Position numbers and translations under genes: made by a program. A stretch of DNA of 35,441 nucleotides, from positions 1-35,441 of IMG/VR virus record IMGVR_UViG_3300042894_005807; one strand, 5' to 3'. The first letter of the stretch is position 1; every line of letters starts with the position of its first letter. Shown piece by piece: positions 7,987-16,551 of this stretch. Source of the stretch: a virus. Under the pieces are notes generated by a model that worked only from the letters and a program-made list of their open reading frames with translations, was not told the origin of the DNA and ran no database searches.

Positions 7987-8238
7987 ATGAGAACACGCAG
8001 CATAACTAAAACAATGAATACCGTTTGTGGAAAGACTATCACTTTCTTGCAAACCGAAGGACAGCCCAATAGAATGCATTCCGTTGACGGACCTGCTTTA
8101 ATTTATTCTGATGTGGATAATAAAGCACCCGAGTACTACCTCTATGGAATCAAATATTCAAAAGCAGAATGGAAAGAAAGACTTACTCACAAGAGAGTAA
8201 CAGTCTCGGTAGATATATCTTTTGATTCACAGTTTTAA
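7987..8238 (+). CDS. small HxxDGPA-motif phage protein (83 aa)
   Basis: The centre reads RMHSVDGPALIYSDVDNK, then APEYYLYGIKYSKAEWKERL. This is the H-x-x-DGPA … YY-x-x-G-x-x-x-x-x-x-EW pattern of short beta-hairpin repeats found in many small phage proteins; known longer relatives carry several such repeats in tandem. Only one copy is present. No activity is established for the family as far as I know. It has its own promoter-like box and follows a terminator, and it lacks a capsid-targeting leader, so it looks like an independent unit placed between the internal-protein operon and the packaging genes. Confidence 0.8.
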   Translation: MRTRSITKTMNTVCGKTITFLQTEGQPNRMHSVDGPALIYSDVDNKAPEYYLYGIKYSKAEWKERLTHKRVTVSVDISFDSQF

Positions 8239-8240
8239 AC

Positions 8241-8247
8241 TATTTAT
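8241..8247 (+). promoter_or_regulatory. late-promoter-like box cTATTTATta
   Basis: Two bases after the stop of the small HxxDGPA gene and 14 nt upstream of the ATG at 8262. It would drive the acidic protein and the terminase gene. Confidence 0.6.
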
Positions 8248-8261
8248 TAATAAACGCTACT

Positions 8262-8765
8262 ATGGCATTTAATCTGCAAAAATTCTTGATAGAGAACAGG
8301 TTAACTAAAAGATCACGTCTTAACGAAGACGCTATGACTAAGACCGATGCCGAACAACAGACTATGGGAGCCGAACAAGGAGACGATGTAACCGGAGATG
8401 AAGAAATGTTTGACTACGGCGGAGATTCTGGGGATCAAGACGACGATATCGGTAGTTCAGATGAGTTTGAAAGAGAGCCAGCAGGCGGAGATATTGAGTC
8501 AAACGAACCTGCTATGAATAAGCTTGCTCAAGACCAGGCTAAATTAAGTAAGCTTGAAAAAATAAAAGATACTCTAGTTAGCGGACTAAATAAAAAGAAA
8601 GGGGAAGAGGGATATTTGAGTTTAGATCAATATAAAACGTTAATTCAGAGCTACAAAGTAGATGGTAAAGATCTGAATATCCCGCAAGAAATAAAGAAAT
8701 TAAGAGCTAGTATAGCAAAGCAGACAGATCCTGTTATCGGAGATACTGAAGAAGAGGATATTTAG
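8262..8765 (+). CDS. acidic capsid-targeted protein upstream of terminase (167 aa)
   Basis: The leader MAFNLQKFLIENRLTKRSRL contains a FLIE site and is followed by a second candidate site (RLNE/DAMT, residues 21-27). This is the short basic-helix plus Glu arrangement of T4 internal proteins. Residues 30-85 are an Asp/Glu/Gly-rich disordered stretch (MFDYGGDSGDQDDDIGSSDE). The C-terminal half is a helical region with KLSKLEKIKDTLVSGL and a GYLSLDQYKTLIQSYKVDG segment. It occupies the place where small terminase (gp16) lies in T4, but I see no resemblance to gp16 and the leader argues for a core or internal protein. Confidence 0.75.
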   Translation: MAFNLQKFLIENRLTKRSRLNEDAMTKTDAEQQTMGAEQGDDVTGDEEMFDYGGDSGDQDDDIGSSDEFEREPAGGDIESNEPAMNKLAQDQAKLSKLEKIKDTLVSGLNKKKGEEGYLSLDQYKTLIQSYKVDGKDLNIPQEIKKLRASIAKQTDPVIGDTEEEDI

Positions 8766-8782
8766 AGGTTTTAATACTGTGT

Positions 8783-10372
8783 ATGAGTCAACGAGCTGCA
8801 ATTAGCGATGCAATAAGACAGGAACTTATTAGATGTAAACAAGACCCCGTGTACTTCATGAAGAAGTACTACACCATTCAACACCCAACCAAGGGTAGAA
8901 TGACGTTTAATCTCTATCCTTTTCAGGAAAAAGTACTTAAGCTTCTACAAAGACATGATTATACAATCATAAATAAATCAAGACAGCTAGGTATCTCAAC
9001 TCTAACCTCAGCCTTTGCTTTGTGGATGATGTTGTTTGAGCAGGATAAAAACGTTCTTGTCCTTGCCACTACCCAAGCCACGGCAAAAAATATGGTAACC
9101 AAGGTAAGGTTTGCTTATGATAACCTTCCTACTTGGATGCAGATGCCAGTACTAGAACATAATCGTCTTAGTTTACGTCTTAAAAACGGATCACAAATCA
9201 AAGCCGTTTCTGCAGCTACTGATAGTGCACGTTCTGAAGCAGTATCACTCCTTGTAATAGACGAAGCAGCTTTCATTGATAGAATTGAAGACATTTTTAC
9301 TGCCGCACAACAAACACTTGCTACCGGTGGTAGATGTATTGCATTATCTACACCAAACGGTGTCGGTAACTGGTTTCATAAAGAGTTTACCCGTGCACAG
9401 TTAGGTGAAAACAAGTTTACTCCTATCAGTCTTCCATGGACCGTACACCCTGAAAGAGACCAAACATGGAGGGACGAGCAAACAGCACAGCTTGGTCCTC
9501 GTAATGCCGCACAAGAGTGTGACTGCGACTTTAGTACTTCAGGGGACACGGTAATTGAACCCGGTATCCTTAATTTCTATCAAGAAACTACAGTACAAGA
9601 GCCTATTGAAAGAACAGGTCCAAACCATGCCTACTGGGTTTGGAATTATCCCGACCCCATGAAGACGTATATGATAGTTGCTGACGTAGCAAGAGGGGAC
9701 GGTAAAGACTTTTCTACCTTCCATGTCATTGATACGATCACCGTCGACCAGGTAGCTGAATACAAAGATCAGGTACCTACTAAGGACTTTGCACGCATGC
9801 TCGTATCGAAGGCTATTGAATGGAACAACGCAATGCTTATTGTAGAGAATGCGAGTATTGGATGGGACGTTGTTACTACAATACAGGAGATGGGATACCC
9901 AAACCTGTACTATGCACCCAAATCTGAACTCGTGGGTACACAAATTGATCTCTACGTTACAAAATTTGATAGAGGTGACGGAATGGTACCTGGATTCAGT
10001 ATGAATCAAAGAACTCGCCCTCTTGTAATTGAGAAAGCACGGTCATTCATGGAGGAAAAAAGCGCATTAATTCGTTCACAACGATTGCTCGATGAATGGC
10101 GGGTGTTTATTTGGAAAAACGGCAAACCTCAAGCACTTCAAGGGTATAATGACGACCTTGTAATGCCGTACAGTATCGGGCTATTTTTGCGTGATACTGC
10201 ATTACGCTTCCGCCAAACTGCTATGGATCTCACCTATGCAAGCCTTAACGGATACACTAAAACAGAACAAAATTTTCAGGTTTATACGCCAAATAATGCT
10301 GCAAATCAGCAGAATCCCTGGTCTATGAACGTAAACGGCCAGAATGACGACATAACTTGGCTGTTGGGATAA
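8783..10372 (+). CDS. 17: terminase large subunit, gp17-like (529 aa)
   Basis: This is the packaging motor: an ATPase that pumps DNA into the prohead, and a nuclease that cuts the concatemer. The ATPase half shows a Walker A variant SRQLGIST (66-73, in the style of T4 SRQLGKT), Walker B LLVIDE (156-161) and the coupling motif ALSTPNG (187-193). The RNase H-like nuclease half shows MIVADVARGDGKDF (Asp301), LIVEN (Glu355) and GYNDDLVM (Asp457/458), the three expected acidic positions. At 529 residues it is somewhat shorter than T4 gp17 (610). Its start follows the preceding stop by 17 nt with no Shine-Dalgarno. Portal follows directly; in T4 the tail sheath and tube genes lie between them. Confidence 0.97.
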   Translation: MSQRAAISDAIRQELIRCKQDPVYFMKKYYTIQHPTKGRMTFNLYPFQEKVLKLLQRHDYTIINKSRQLGISTLTSAFALWMMLFEQDKNVLVLATTQATAKNMVTKVRFAYDNLPTWMQMPVLEHNRLSLRLKNGSQIKAVSAATDSARSEAVSLLVIDEAAFIDRIEDIFTAAQQTLATGGRCIALSTPNGVGNWFHKEFTRAQLGENKFTPISLPWTVHPERDQTWRDEQTAQLGPRNAAQECDCDFSTSGDTVIEPGILNFYQETTVQEPIERTGPNHAYWVWNYPDPMKTYMIVADVARGDGKDFSTFHVIDTITVDQVAEYKDQVPTKDFARMLVSKAIEWNNAMLIVENASIGWDVVTTIQEMGYPNLYYAPKSELVGTQIDLYVTKFDRGDGMVPGFSMNQRTRPLVIEKARSFMEEKSALIRSQRLLDEWRVFIWKNGKPQALQGYNDDLVMPYSIGLFLRDTALRFRQTAMDLTYASLNGYTKTEQNFQVYTPNNAANQQNPWSMNVNGQNDDITWLLG

Positions 10373-10375
10373 AGA

Positions 10376-10382
10376 TATTTAT
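10376..10382 (+). promoter_or_regulatory. late-promoter-like box aTATTTATta
   Basis: Sits in the 15-nt gap between terminase and portal, 5 nt from the portal ATG at 10388. The portal has no other near start codon, so the short spacing appears real. Confidence 0.5.
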
Positions 10383-10387
10383 TAGAT

Positions 10388-12343
10388 ATGGCAGATCAAC
10401 AACCACAAAGGAACCTGTTTTCAGCACTTAAACGCCTATTTTCCACTGATGTTATCATTAGGAATGATGGCGGAACGTTAAAAACAGTTGACGTAAACCA
10501 GATACAAGTTGACGGCGTACTTCAAACTAACGCCCTCGTCGACCGATTCAACCGTATCTACACGACTTCTACCTCCTACGGCGTAAACCTTAACCTCTCA
10601 CAGAACTATCAGAGTGCGAGGGTGCAAATTTATGCGGATTACGAGGCTATGGATACTGATCCTATCATCGCTTCCGCCCTCGACATTATTGCAGACGAGT
10701 GTACTCTAAAAAATTCACAAGGAGATGTAATTCAAATTCGTTCATCAGATGAAAACATTCAGAAAATACTTTATAGCCTTTTCTACGACATACTCAACAT
10801 TGAGTTTAATTTGTGGTTCTGGATTAGAAATATGTGTAAGTATGGTGATTTTTTTCTTAAGCTCGAAGTAGCCGAAAAGTACGGAGTCTATAATGTAATT
10901 CCGTTCTCTGCTTACAATATTGTACGTCTTGAAGGTACAAATCCTTCTAATCCATCAGAGGTAATTTTTAAGTATGATCCAACTGCAGCACTTGGTGCTA
11001 CTGCCGGTTATTCTACCTCATATCAGAATACAGACCTAGGTATTACGTTCTACAATTACGAAATGGCTCACCTAAGACTGATTGGTGATGTCAACTACCT
11101 ACCTTACGGACGTTCTTACTTAGAGCCAGGACGTAGGTTGTACAAACAGTACGTACTAATGGAGGATGCGATGATGATTCATCGTCTTACTCGTGCACCA
11201 CAGCGCCGTATTTTTTACGTAAACGTAGGAGCCATTCCTCCAAATGAGGTTGAGAACTACATGCAGCGTATGATTAACAAGATGAAGAAAACTCCTCTTG
11301 TAGATCAAAAGACAGGACAGTACAATCTTAACTATAACGTACAGAATATGCTTGAAGACTTCTTTATCCCTGTACGGGGTAATGATCAGTCTACACGTAT
11401 TGATAACGCACCTCCGCTTGAGTATAACGGTATCGAAGATATTAACTACCTACTTAATAAACTATTTGCAGCCCTTAAAATCCCCAAAGCATTCCTTGGA
11501 TATGAAAAGGATTTAACAGGTAAAGCAACATTGGCTGCCGAAGATATTCGCTTTGCACGTACCATTGAAAGAATTCAGCGTATTGTACTTTCTGAGTTGA
11601 ATAAAATAGCTCTCGTCCATCTCTATGCTCACGGATACGACGACGAGTCGCTAACTAACTTTGAACTCCTACTAACAACTCCTTCTATTATTTACGAGCA
11701 AGAAAGAATTGCTCTCATGAAGGAGAAAATGGACCTAGCCGCCCAGATGATGGAGACAAGCTTTCTTCCAACTGACTGGATCTACGACAAATTGTTCCAC
11801 TTCTCTGAAGAAGAATTTGATGAATACCGCGATCTAGTGATTGAGGATAAGAAAAGGATGTTCCGTATCAAGCAGATTGAAGAAGAAGGCAACGATCCGG
11901 CAGAAAGCGGACAGGCTTACGGTACACCGCATCAAATTGCTTCAATGTATGGCGGATACGGAACAGCGCCTCTATCAGGTCAGAACGTACCGCAAGGCTA
12001 CGATGAGACCAATCCAGGGGAGCCAGTTAAACTTCCAGGTCGTCCGGCAAATAAGGTATCACTTATTAATACCGCCGACGATCCGCTCGGAAGAGATAGA
12101 ATGGGCGTTTATGATCTCAAGTCTAAACCTAACACTGGAGAGGACGGGATGAAGGCTAAGTTTACAGGCGGAAATCCAATGTCTTTGAAAGAAAATAAGA
12201 GTACTGCAGTAGCAGCTTACCTTACAAACAAAGCTGCATTAGAAGCTTACAAGAAAAATAAAAGGGTAAACATTTATGAAAACGATAAAACTAGCGAGTT
12301 ACTTGACGAATCACGTATTAAACCTGATTCAGATTTAATCTAA
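10388..12343 (+). CDS. 20: portal vertex protein, gp20-like (651 aa)
   Basis: The portal is a 12-mer ring at one capsid vertex that starts head assembly, docks terminase and later the neck. T4-type hallmarks are MEDAMMIHRLTRAPQRRIFY (about 259-278) with VNVGAIPPNEVENYM, the NMLEDFFIPVRGND block, and GYEKDLTGKATLAAEDIRFA followed by RTIERIQRIV. T4 gp20 has 524 residues; the extra length here is mostly a C-terminal tail (about 500-651) rich in Gly, Pro and Asn (SMYGGYGTAPLSGQ, PVKLPGRPANKVSL) ending in SELLDESRIKPDSDLI. That tail contains possible [I/L]-x-E sites and might be trimmed on maturation, which is inference. Confidence 0.97.
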   Translation: MADQQPQRNLFSALKRLFSTDVIIRNDGGTLKTVDVNQIQVDGVLQTNALVDRFNRIYTTSTSYGVNLNLSQNYQSARVQIYADYEAMDTDPIIASALDIIADECTLKNSQGDVIQIRSSDENIQKILYSLFYDILNIEFNLWFWIRNMCKYGDFFLKLEVAEKYGVYNVIPFSAYNIVRLEGTNPSNPSEVIFKYDPTAALGATAGYSTSYQNTDLGITFYNYEMAHLRLIGDVNYLPYGRSYLEPGRRLYKQYVLMEDAMMIHRLTRAPQRRIFYVNVGAIPPNEVENYMQRMINKMKKTPLVDQKTGQYNLNYNVQNMLEDFFIPVRGNDQSTRIDNAPPLEYNGIEDINYLLNKLFAALKIPKAFLGYEKDLTGKATLAAEDIRFARTIERIQRIVLSELNKIALVHLYAHGYDDESLTNFELLLTTPSIIYEQERIALMKEKMDLAAQMMETSFLPTDWIYDKLFHFSEEEFDEYRDLVIEDKKRMFRIKQIEEEGNDPAESGQAYGTPHQIASMYGGYGTAPLSGQNVPQGYDETNPGEPVKLPGRPANKVSLINTADDPLGRDRMGVYDLKSKPNTGEDGMKAKFTGGNPMSLKENKSTAVAAYLTNKAALEAYKKNKRVNIYENDKTSELLDESRIKPDSDLI

Positions 12344-12351
12344 TACGTTGA

Positions 12352-12358
12352 TATTTAT
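12352..12358 (+). promoter_or_regulatory. late-promoter-like box aTATTTATta
   Basis: Lies 8 nt after the portal stop and 17 nt before the ATG at 12376. It would drive the prohead core genes. Confidence 0.6.
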
Positions 12359-12375
12359 TAGTAAGTCAATTACCG

Positions 12376-13230
12376 ATGATCAAACATAGTAAATACAAGA
12401 ATACCGGTATTTTATTTGAGCTTCTTGTACGTCAATCTACTGCAGATTTGATGTCAAACAAAGACCCTAAAGCTGTTAAGATTTTTAAGAAATACTTCAC
12501 AAACACGGAGTTAGGGAAAGAATATAACCTGTATAATACTGTAGCTAGCTCACCTAAGCTCACAGAAGCTAAGGCCGAAATCCTTATAAACACTATTGTT
12601 GAGCAAGCAAAAAAGCTCGATAGAGTAAAACTTGATAAGGAAAAGTATAATTTGATTCGCGAGGTCAAAAAACATTATGATCTCGATGATTTTTTTAAAG
12701 CAAAAATTGAGAACTATAAGATTCACGCCTCAGTTTTTACACTTATTGAAAATCAACTTACTAAGAAATTTTCAGATACAAAGCAGATTGTAACACATAA
12801 GCTTACTCTCCTTGAGCATATTACTAAAGAAGCCTTAACTGAAAGAAAAGTAGCTTCCAAGGTAGTTGAAGAGTTTATGAAAGAGGATAAAGAGGTAAGA
12901 ATCCTTGCCTACAGAATATTAGTTGAGAAGTTTAACGAAAAGTATGCAAGCCTATCCTCTCAGCAGAAAGATCTACTAAAAGAGTATATTAATAACGTCT
13001 CTGATACAAAGAGACTAAGAACCTATCTCAATACAAAACTACTCGAGGTTAAAAGCGAGCTCGTAGACATTAAGTCTAACGTCGGAGATAAGGTTCTTCA
13101 AATAAAATTAAATGAGGTTTTGAATTTTATTAAGCCCCTCGGTCCAAACGAGTCAATCAAGGACGAAGTCTTAATCGGCTTAATGCAGTACTATCAATTG
13201 ATTAGTGAGCTCAAAGCCGTCAAACAATGA
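12376..13230 (+). CDS. conserved all-helical protein following portal (284 aa)
   Basis: The N-terminal block IKHSKYKNTGILFELLVRQS is a recognisable signature of a protein that follows the portal gene in many T4-like phages from aquatic sources. The rest is an almost uninterrupted series of charged helices (NLIREVKKHYDLDDFFKAKI, EEFMKEDKEVRILAYRILVE, LLKEYINNVSD) with few Gly or Pro. There is no leader-like cleavage site near the start and no enzymatic motif. It overlaps the next gene by four bases (ATGA). Its place between portal and protease corresponds to gp67/gp68 of T4, the prohead core genes, so a core or portal-assembly role is plausible; I see no sequence similarity to them. Confidence 0.85.
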   Translation: MIKHSKYKNTGILFELLVRQSTADLMSNKDPKAVKIFKKYFTNTELGKEYNLYNTVASSPKLTEAKAEILINTIVEQAKKLDRVKLDKEKYNLIREVKKHYDLDDFFKAKIENYKIHASVFTLIENQLTKKFSDTKQIVTHKLTLLEHITKEALTERKVASKVVEEFMKEDKEVRILAYRILVEKFNEKYASLSSQQKDLLKEYINNVSDTKRLRTYLNTKLLEVKSELVDIKSNVGDKVLQIKLNEVLNFIKPLGPNESIKDEVLIGLMQYYQLISELKAVKQ

Positions 13231-14300
13231 ACAACCAGTTTGCCACGCAATTCTTACGGGAAGATACTGAAGAGCGAGAAAATATTATATCTGGAGCTCT
13301 AGGAGATACAGGAATCGACGAGTATCTTGTTAAGAGACTTACTGACGCAGTCCTAGCCGGACATATAACTCTCGAGAAAGCTCTCGAAATTATCCGCGAT
13401 ACTAAGCTAGACGAAGATGGCGGTGCAGCTGCGGCAGCTCCTGCTGGCGGTGGAGGAAGTACAACAGGAGGCGGTGTAACGAACGGAGCAGGAGTTAACG
13501 GCGGGGCTGAAGGCGAACAGTATTTTGCCGGTACGCGAAAGAAGAAAATAAGCGAATCAGACGAGGAGCATAAATTTAAGGTAGGTGATAAGGTTAAATA
13601 CAATAACCAGGATTGCGAAATAATCGGACTTCTAGATTGGGGATATAGAGTCAAAGGACCTCATTTTACCAGTAATGTAACAAAGGATACCATCGAAAGA
13701 CAGAATCCGGCCGTAAAAGAAGACGCTCCTATGTATGCTCACGGCAAAGCCAATATAAGTACATATACTAAAGACGGATTCACTAAAGCCCCAAGTGCAC
13801 AAGAGGCTGGAAAAAAAATCAAAGGTGTACAGGTTAAAATGCTCTGGAAGGAAGGTGATGGACAGGTTGAAGTAAGATGGAGCGATATTGAAGGTAAAAT
13901 AAAAGAAATTGCAAAAGAGAAAGGTTTCCAAGAAGATTACGTTCAGTATATGAAGGATGCTTTCGAACAAAAACTTTTAACTAGCTGGCACGACGTTAAC
14001 GATTATACCCGCGGGTGGGGAGAAGCTTTAAAGGAGTACATTAACGAATCTCGAGCCTATTCTCAGTTCAAAAAACAGACTGCCATTCGTCCTAAAGATC
14101 AGCAGATGCATGAGGCCGTTAAAATGATTCACAGTAAGCTCGAAGAAGTATCCAAGCTCGTAGAATTTGCTAAGCAAATGAGAACTGAGTTATCTGAGGG
14201 TGAAAATACACTTGAGTATAAGCATAACACTAAAAAGATCTTTGAGAAAATCAATTCTAAAGTAGTGGAAGTATATACAAAAACTAGAGATTTAAAATAA
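13227..14300 (+). CDS. putative prohead core protein with SH3-like segment (357 aa)
   Basis: The leader MNNQFATQFLRE ends in an L-R-E site. Residues 20-60 are helical. A Gly/Ala linker (64-100) contains TGGGVTNGA followed by GEQYFAG, a nearly exact echo of the major capsid protein just after its predicted cleavage site. Residues 117-155 form a likely SH3-like barrel (FKVGDKVKYNNQDCEIIGLL, YRVKG). The last 190 residues are basic and helical, ending in a long charged coil (KMIHSKLEEVSKLVEFAKQM). It is translationally coupled to the preceding gene. A structural role inside the prohead core is likely; no T4 counterpart is assigned. Confidence 0.8.
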   Translation: MNNQFATQFLREDTEERENIISGALGDTGIDEYLVKRLTDAVLAGHITLEKALEIIRDTKLDEDGGAAAAAPAGGGGSTTGGGVTNGAGVNGGAEGEQYFAGTRKKKISESDEEHKFKVGDKVKYNNQDCEIIGLLDWGYRVKGPHFTSNVTKDTIERQNPAVKEDAPMYAHGKANISTYTKDGFTKAPSAQEAGKKIKGVQVKMLWKEGDGQVEVRWSDIEGKIKEIAKEKGFQEDYVQYMKDAFEQKLLTSWHDVNDYTRGWGEALKEYINESRAYSQFKKQTAIRPKDQQMHEAVKMIHSKLEEVSKLVEFAKQMRTELSEGENTLEYKHNTKKIFEKINSKVVEVYTKTRDLK

Positions 14301-14305
14301 AGTAT

Positions 14306-14437
14306 ATGGCAAAAGGAAAAAGCGGTGATTCAAGAAAAATCACCTTCGGTACACGAAAAACAGGTTCTGCACAGAAAAGTTACAACAAACACAGTCCACG
14401 ACCTAAGAAGTATCGTGGGCAAGGAAGAAAGCACTAA
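14306..14437 (+). CDS. tiny basic protein KITFG…KKYRGQGRKH (43 aa)
   Basis: A 43-codon gene begins at the ATG at 14306, five bases after the previous stop, and ends at TAA 14435-14437, one base before the next ATG. The product starts MAKGKSGDSRKITFGTRKTG, continues AQKSYNKHSPRPKKY and ends RGQGRKH. It is extremely basic (Lys/Arg/His about a third of residues) with no acidic patch. I recognise the pattern (K)ITFG-K-R … YNKH … KKYRGQGR as a small protein carried by many T4-like phages. It probably binds DNA or the acidic scaffold during head assembly (inference). The overlapping frame that reads through from 14325 is not the gene. Confidence 0.85.
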   Translation: MAKGKSGDSRKITFGTRKTGSAQKSYNKHSPRPKKYRGQGRKH

Positions 14438-14438
14438 A

Positions 14439-14729
14439 ATGAAAGTAACTAAACTCACAGAAGAAGTAAACCGGCTCAAAAAAATAGCCGGTCTTTTAAG
14501 AGAGGATATTGATTTGACTGATACCCCGGAATTCAGTAGAGAATTAGACTTAAAAAAAGTCTCTAATATACAATTCGACGGTATTGATCCTAGCGATTAT
14601 CCTGATTTTGTAGATGCACATATTATAAGCGCCGATTATAACGGGAGACCAATGACCGATGATGAAATCGAAGAGCTAAACCAGGATTCTGATTTCGTAT
14701 ATGACGCACTTATGGATTATTTGTATTGA
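14439..14729 (+). CDS. acidic head-internal protein with DIDLTDTPEF motif (96 aa)
   Basis: The frame is open from 14325, but that start lies inside the 43-aa gene. The ATG at 14439 directly follows that gene's stop and gives a good leader: MKVTKLTEEVNRLKKIAGLL, then an L-R-E site. The mature part would start with DIDLTDTPEF, the same motif as in the products at 6803 and 16557. The remaining about 65 residues are very acidic (IDPSDYPDFVDAHI, TDDEIEELNQDSDF). No known fold is recognised. Leader, size and position make it a strong candidate for a small packaged or core protein. Confidence 0.82.
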   Translation: MKVTKLTEEVNRLKKIAGLLREDIDLTDTPEFSRELDLKKVSNIQFDGIDPSDYPDFVDAHIISADYNGRPMTDDEIEELNQDSDFVYDALMDYLY

Positions 14730-14736
14730 TTTTAAC

Positions 14737-14743
14737 TATTTAT
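14737..14743 (+). promoter_or_regulatory. late-promoter-like box cTATTTATta
   Basis: Four bases upstream of the ATG at 14748, in an 18-nt intergenic gap. This is the tightest spacing together with the box at 5835. Confidence 0.5.
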
Positions 14744-14747
14744 TATT

Positions 14748-15926
14748 ATGAAAAACATTCAAGCTCAATATCAAGACCTTCTAGAAGGTAAGATGTCTAT
14801 GAGCAACTTCATGCGTAGTGTACGTATGCAGTTCCCGCAGCATATATCTCCTACAACGTCTTATGATGATTCTGTAAAAATTCTAAAAGGAAAGCGTATC
14901 CTTTCTGAAGCTAAGAAACCAGAAGGTGTTTACGGACACAATCCTAATGCCGAAAACGACACCTACAGAGGTATTGATCATCTTAACTACTATCAAGTTT
15001 ATCATGGTATCCAGTATGAGCTTGCTAAGATGCCTGAGATTACTGACGAGAATTACGTTAAGGCTAGAAAGAAAGTCGTTGATACTATCCTGAAAGATCC
15101 CGATGCTTACAAGCAATTACAGCTTGCAAACTTCAAGGCTGTAAAAGAAATGGATAAGGATCTCGAGATGAAAGATGTTAAGAAGAACAATCTTAACGAT
15201 AAGCCAAACGAAATGAAGGTTGTTAAGAAAGATGCTAAAGAAAACACTCAAAGTACTCTAGAGAAGAAAGAGAAAAAGAAAGCCAAAAACGGAAAAGGTC
15301 TCGATCATATGACCCAGACCCCTAAAGGTAAACTAGAGGCTTTCGCTACCCCCGGCAAAGAAAAAGTACACGCTCTCAAAGAGCATATTCTCGACGAAAT
15401 GACTACCCAAAATCCTCATCATGAAGATTTTCATAAAGGGATGGAGGTTTATAAAAAAAAAGGTGACGGTGTTCCGGGTAAAGTAATCGAATTCGATGGA
15501 CATACTGCTACGGTAGAGTGGCAAGACGGCCGTAAAGAAGATTTGCAAAAAAACGTACTTACAAAAGTAAAGCCTGAGAAAGCAGAAGTACCTATGCCTG
15601 ATAAGCCACGTACGATGGTTCAGTGGAGTAATAACGAAGAAAAACTCAATGAAGATCCTGTAGGACAGCAAGCAGCCGGCGACGAAGAAGAAGAAGCTAG
15701 TCTACGTGCTACTGTTATAAAAAAGGAAGATAGAGGTTCAATGCTAAAAAAGCTCAAAGAGAGACTTGTTAAAGCTATTAAAAAAGAAGGGATCAGAAAA
15801 AATCCAAACAACCAAACATTTGTAGCAACTAACACTCCTGCAGATGATTCTTTAGCTAACCAAATGGGGTACACTCAACCTGTACCTGGTAGCCTCCAGT
15901 TTTTAGGTAAAAAGAAAGGCGGATAG
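14748..15926 (+). CDS. prohead core/internal protein with KOW-like segment (392 aa)
   Basis: The N-terminal block (QYQDLLEGKMSMSNFMRSVR, then QFPQHISPTTSYDDSVKILK and GKRILSEAKK) is a module I recognise from T4-like phages, where it precedes or follows the protease gene. It has [I/L]-x-E sites at LLE and ILSE. Residues 60-130 are helical. Residues 130-200 are a lysine-rich disordered stretch (KKEKKKAKNGKG). Residues about 231-270 form a small SH3/KOW-like barrel (GMEVYKKKGDGVPGKVIEF, then TATVEWQDGRKEDL). The C-terminal part mixes acidic and basic helices and ends LQFLGKKKGG. It lies one base before the protease start. A prohead core protein that is processed during maturation is the best reading. 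Confidence 0.82.
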   Translation: MKNIQAQYQDLLEGKMSMSNFMRSVRMQFPQHISPTTSYDDSVKILKGKRILSEAKKPEGVYGHNPNAENDTYRGIDHLNYYQVYHGIQYELAKMPEITDENYVKARKKVVDTILKDPDAYKQLQLANFKAVKEMDKDLEMKDVKKNNLNDKPNEMKVVKKDAKENTQSTLEKKEKKKAKNGKGLDHMTQTPKGKLEAFATPGKEKVHALKEHILDEMTTQNPHHEDFHKGMEVYKKKGDGVPGKVIEFDGHTATVEWQDGRKEDLQKNVLTKVKPEKAEVPMPDKPRTMVQWSNNEEKLNEDPVGQQAAGDEEEEASLRATVIKKEDRGSMLKKLKERLVKAIKKEGIRKNPNNQTFVATNTPADDSLANQMGYTQPVPGSLQFLGKKKGG

Positions 15927-15927
15927 T

Positions 15928-16551
15928 ATGAGTAAACAAGTCTTAATAGAGTATCTACCGTTTAAGCCCCTACCCAAACAGCTACACGAGGCGAGGATGA
16001 ATCCTAAAAGCCCTCTTATTGTGGCCGGTCTTGTACAGGCAGCCGATAAACCAAATGCAAATAAACGTATCTACGACTACGATACTCTTGCCAAACAAGT
16101 ACAGCTTTACATGGAAGGTCCGGTTAGAGAGAGAAGAGCATTAGGTGAACTCGATCACCCCGAATCATCCGTTATCAATCTCAAGAACGTTTGCCATAAT
16201 ATTACACGTCTTTGGTGGGAAGATAAAAACCTAATGGGCGAATTCGAAATTTTAGACACACCCTCGGGTAATATTTTACGTGAATTATTCATGAATAACA
16301 TCACAGTAGGTGTTTCATCTCGTGCAATGGGTTCTGTATCACCAATCGGTGAAGGTCTCGTTCAAGTAGAAGATGATCTAGAATTGATCTGTTGGGACTT
16401 TGTATCTACTCCATCTACATATGGTGCATACGTAAGACCTATAGGCGGATTAAATGAGTCTTATAACCCAGTACAGGATAAGATTTCAAGTGTTAGTAAA
16501 TTAATCTCTGATATTATCTGCACCCAGAGCGGTGTTTGCTGCATAAAGTAA
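15928..16551 (+). CDS. 21: prohead core protease, gp21-like (207 aa)
   Basis: This serine protease of the herpesvirus-assemblin/T4 gp21 type becomes active inside the prohead and cleaves scaffold, capsid protein and internal proteins after [I/L]-x-E. Visible family features: SPLIVAGLVQAADKPNANKR (28-47), RALGELDHPE (70-79, catalytic His77), NLMGEFEILDTPSGNIL, and VGVSSRAMGSV (127-137) with the nucleophilic Ser at 130 or 131. Length is close to T4 gp21 (212). The N-terminus has its own candidate sites (LIE/Y and QLHE/A), consistent with self-processing. It lies directly upstream of another leader-bearing gene and the scaffold, near the T4 order 21-22-23. Confidence 0.96.
   Translation: MSKQVLIEYLPFKPLPKQLHEARMNPKSPLIVAGLVQAADKPNANKRIYDYDTLAKQVQLYMEGPVRERRALGELDHPESSVINLKNVCHNITRLWWEDKNLMGEFEILDTPSGNILRELFMNNITVGVSSRAMGSVSPIGEGLVQVEDDLELICWDFVSTPSTYGAYVRPIGGLNESYNPVQDKISSVSKLISDIICTQSGVCCIK

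Noticed and set aside
14325-14438. In-frame extension upstream of the 14439 gene
   Set aside because: It lies inside the 43-aa basic gene in another frame, and the leader starting at 14439 matches those of related internal proteins.
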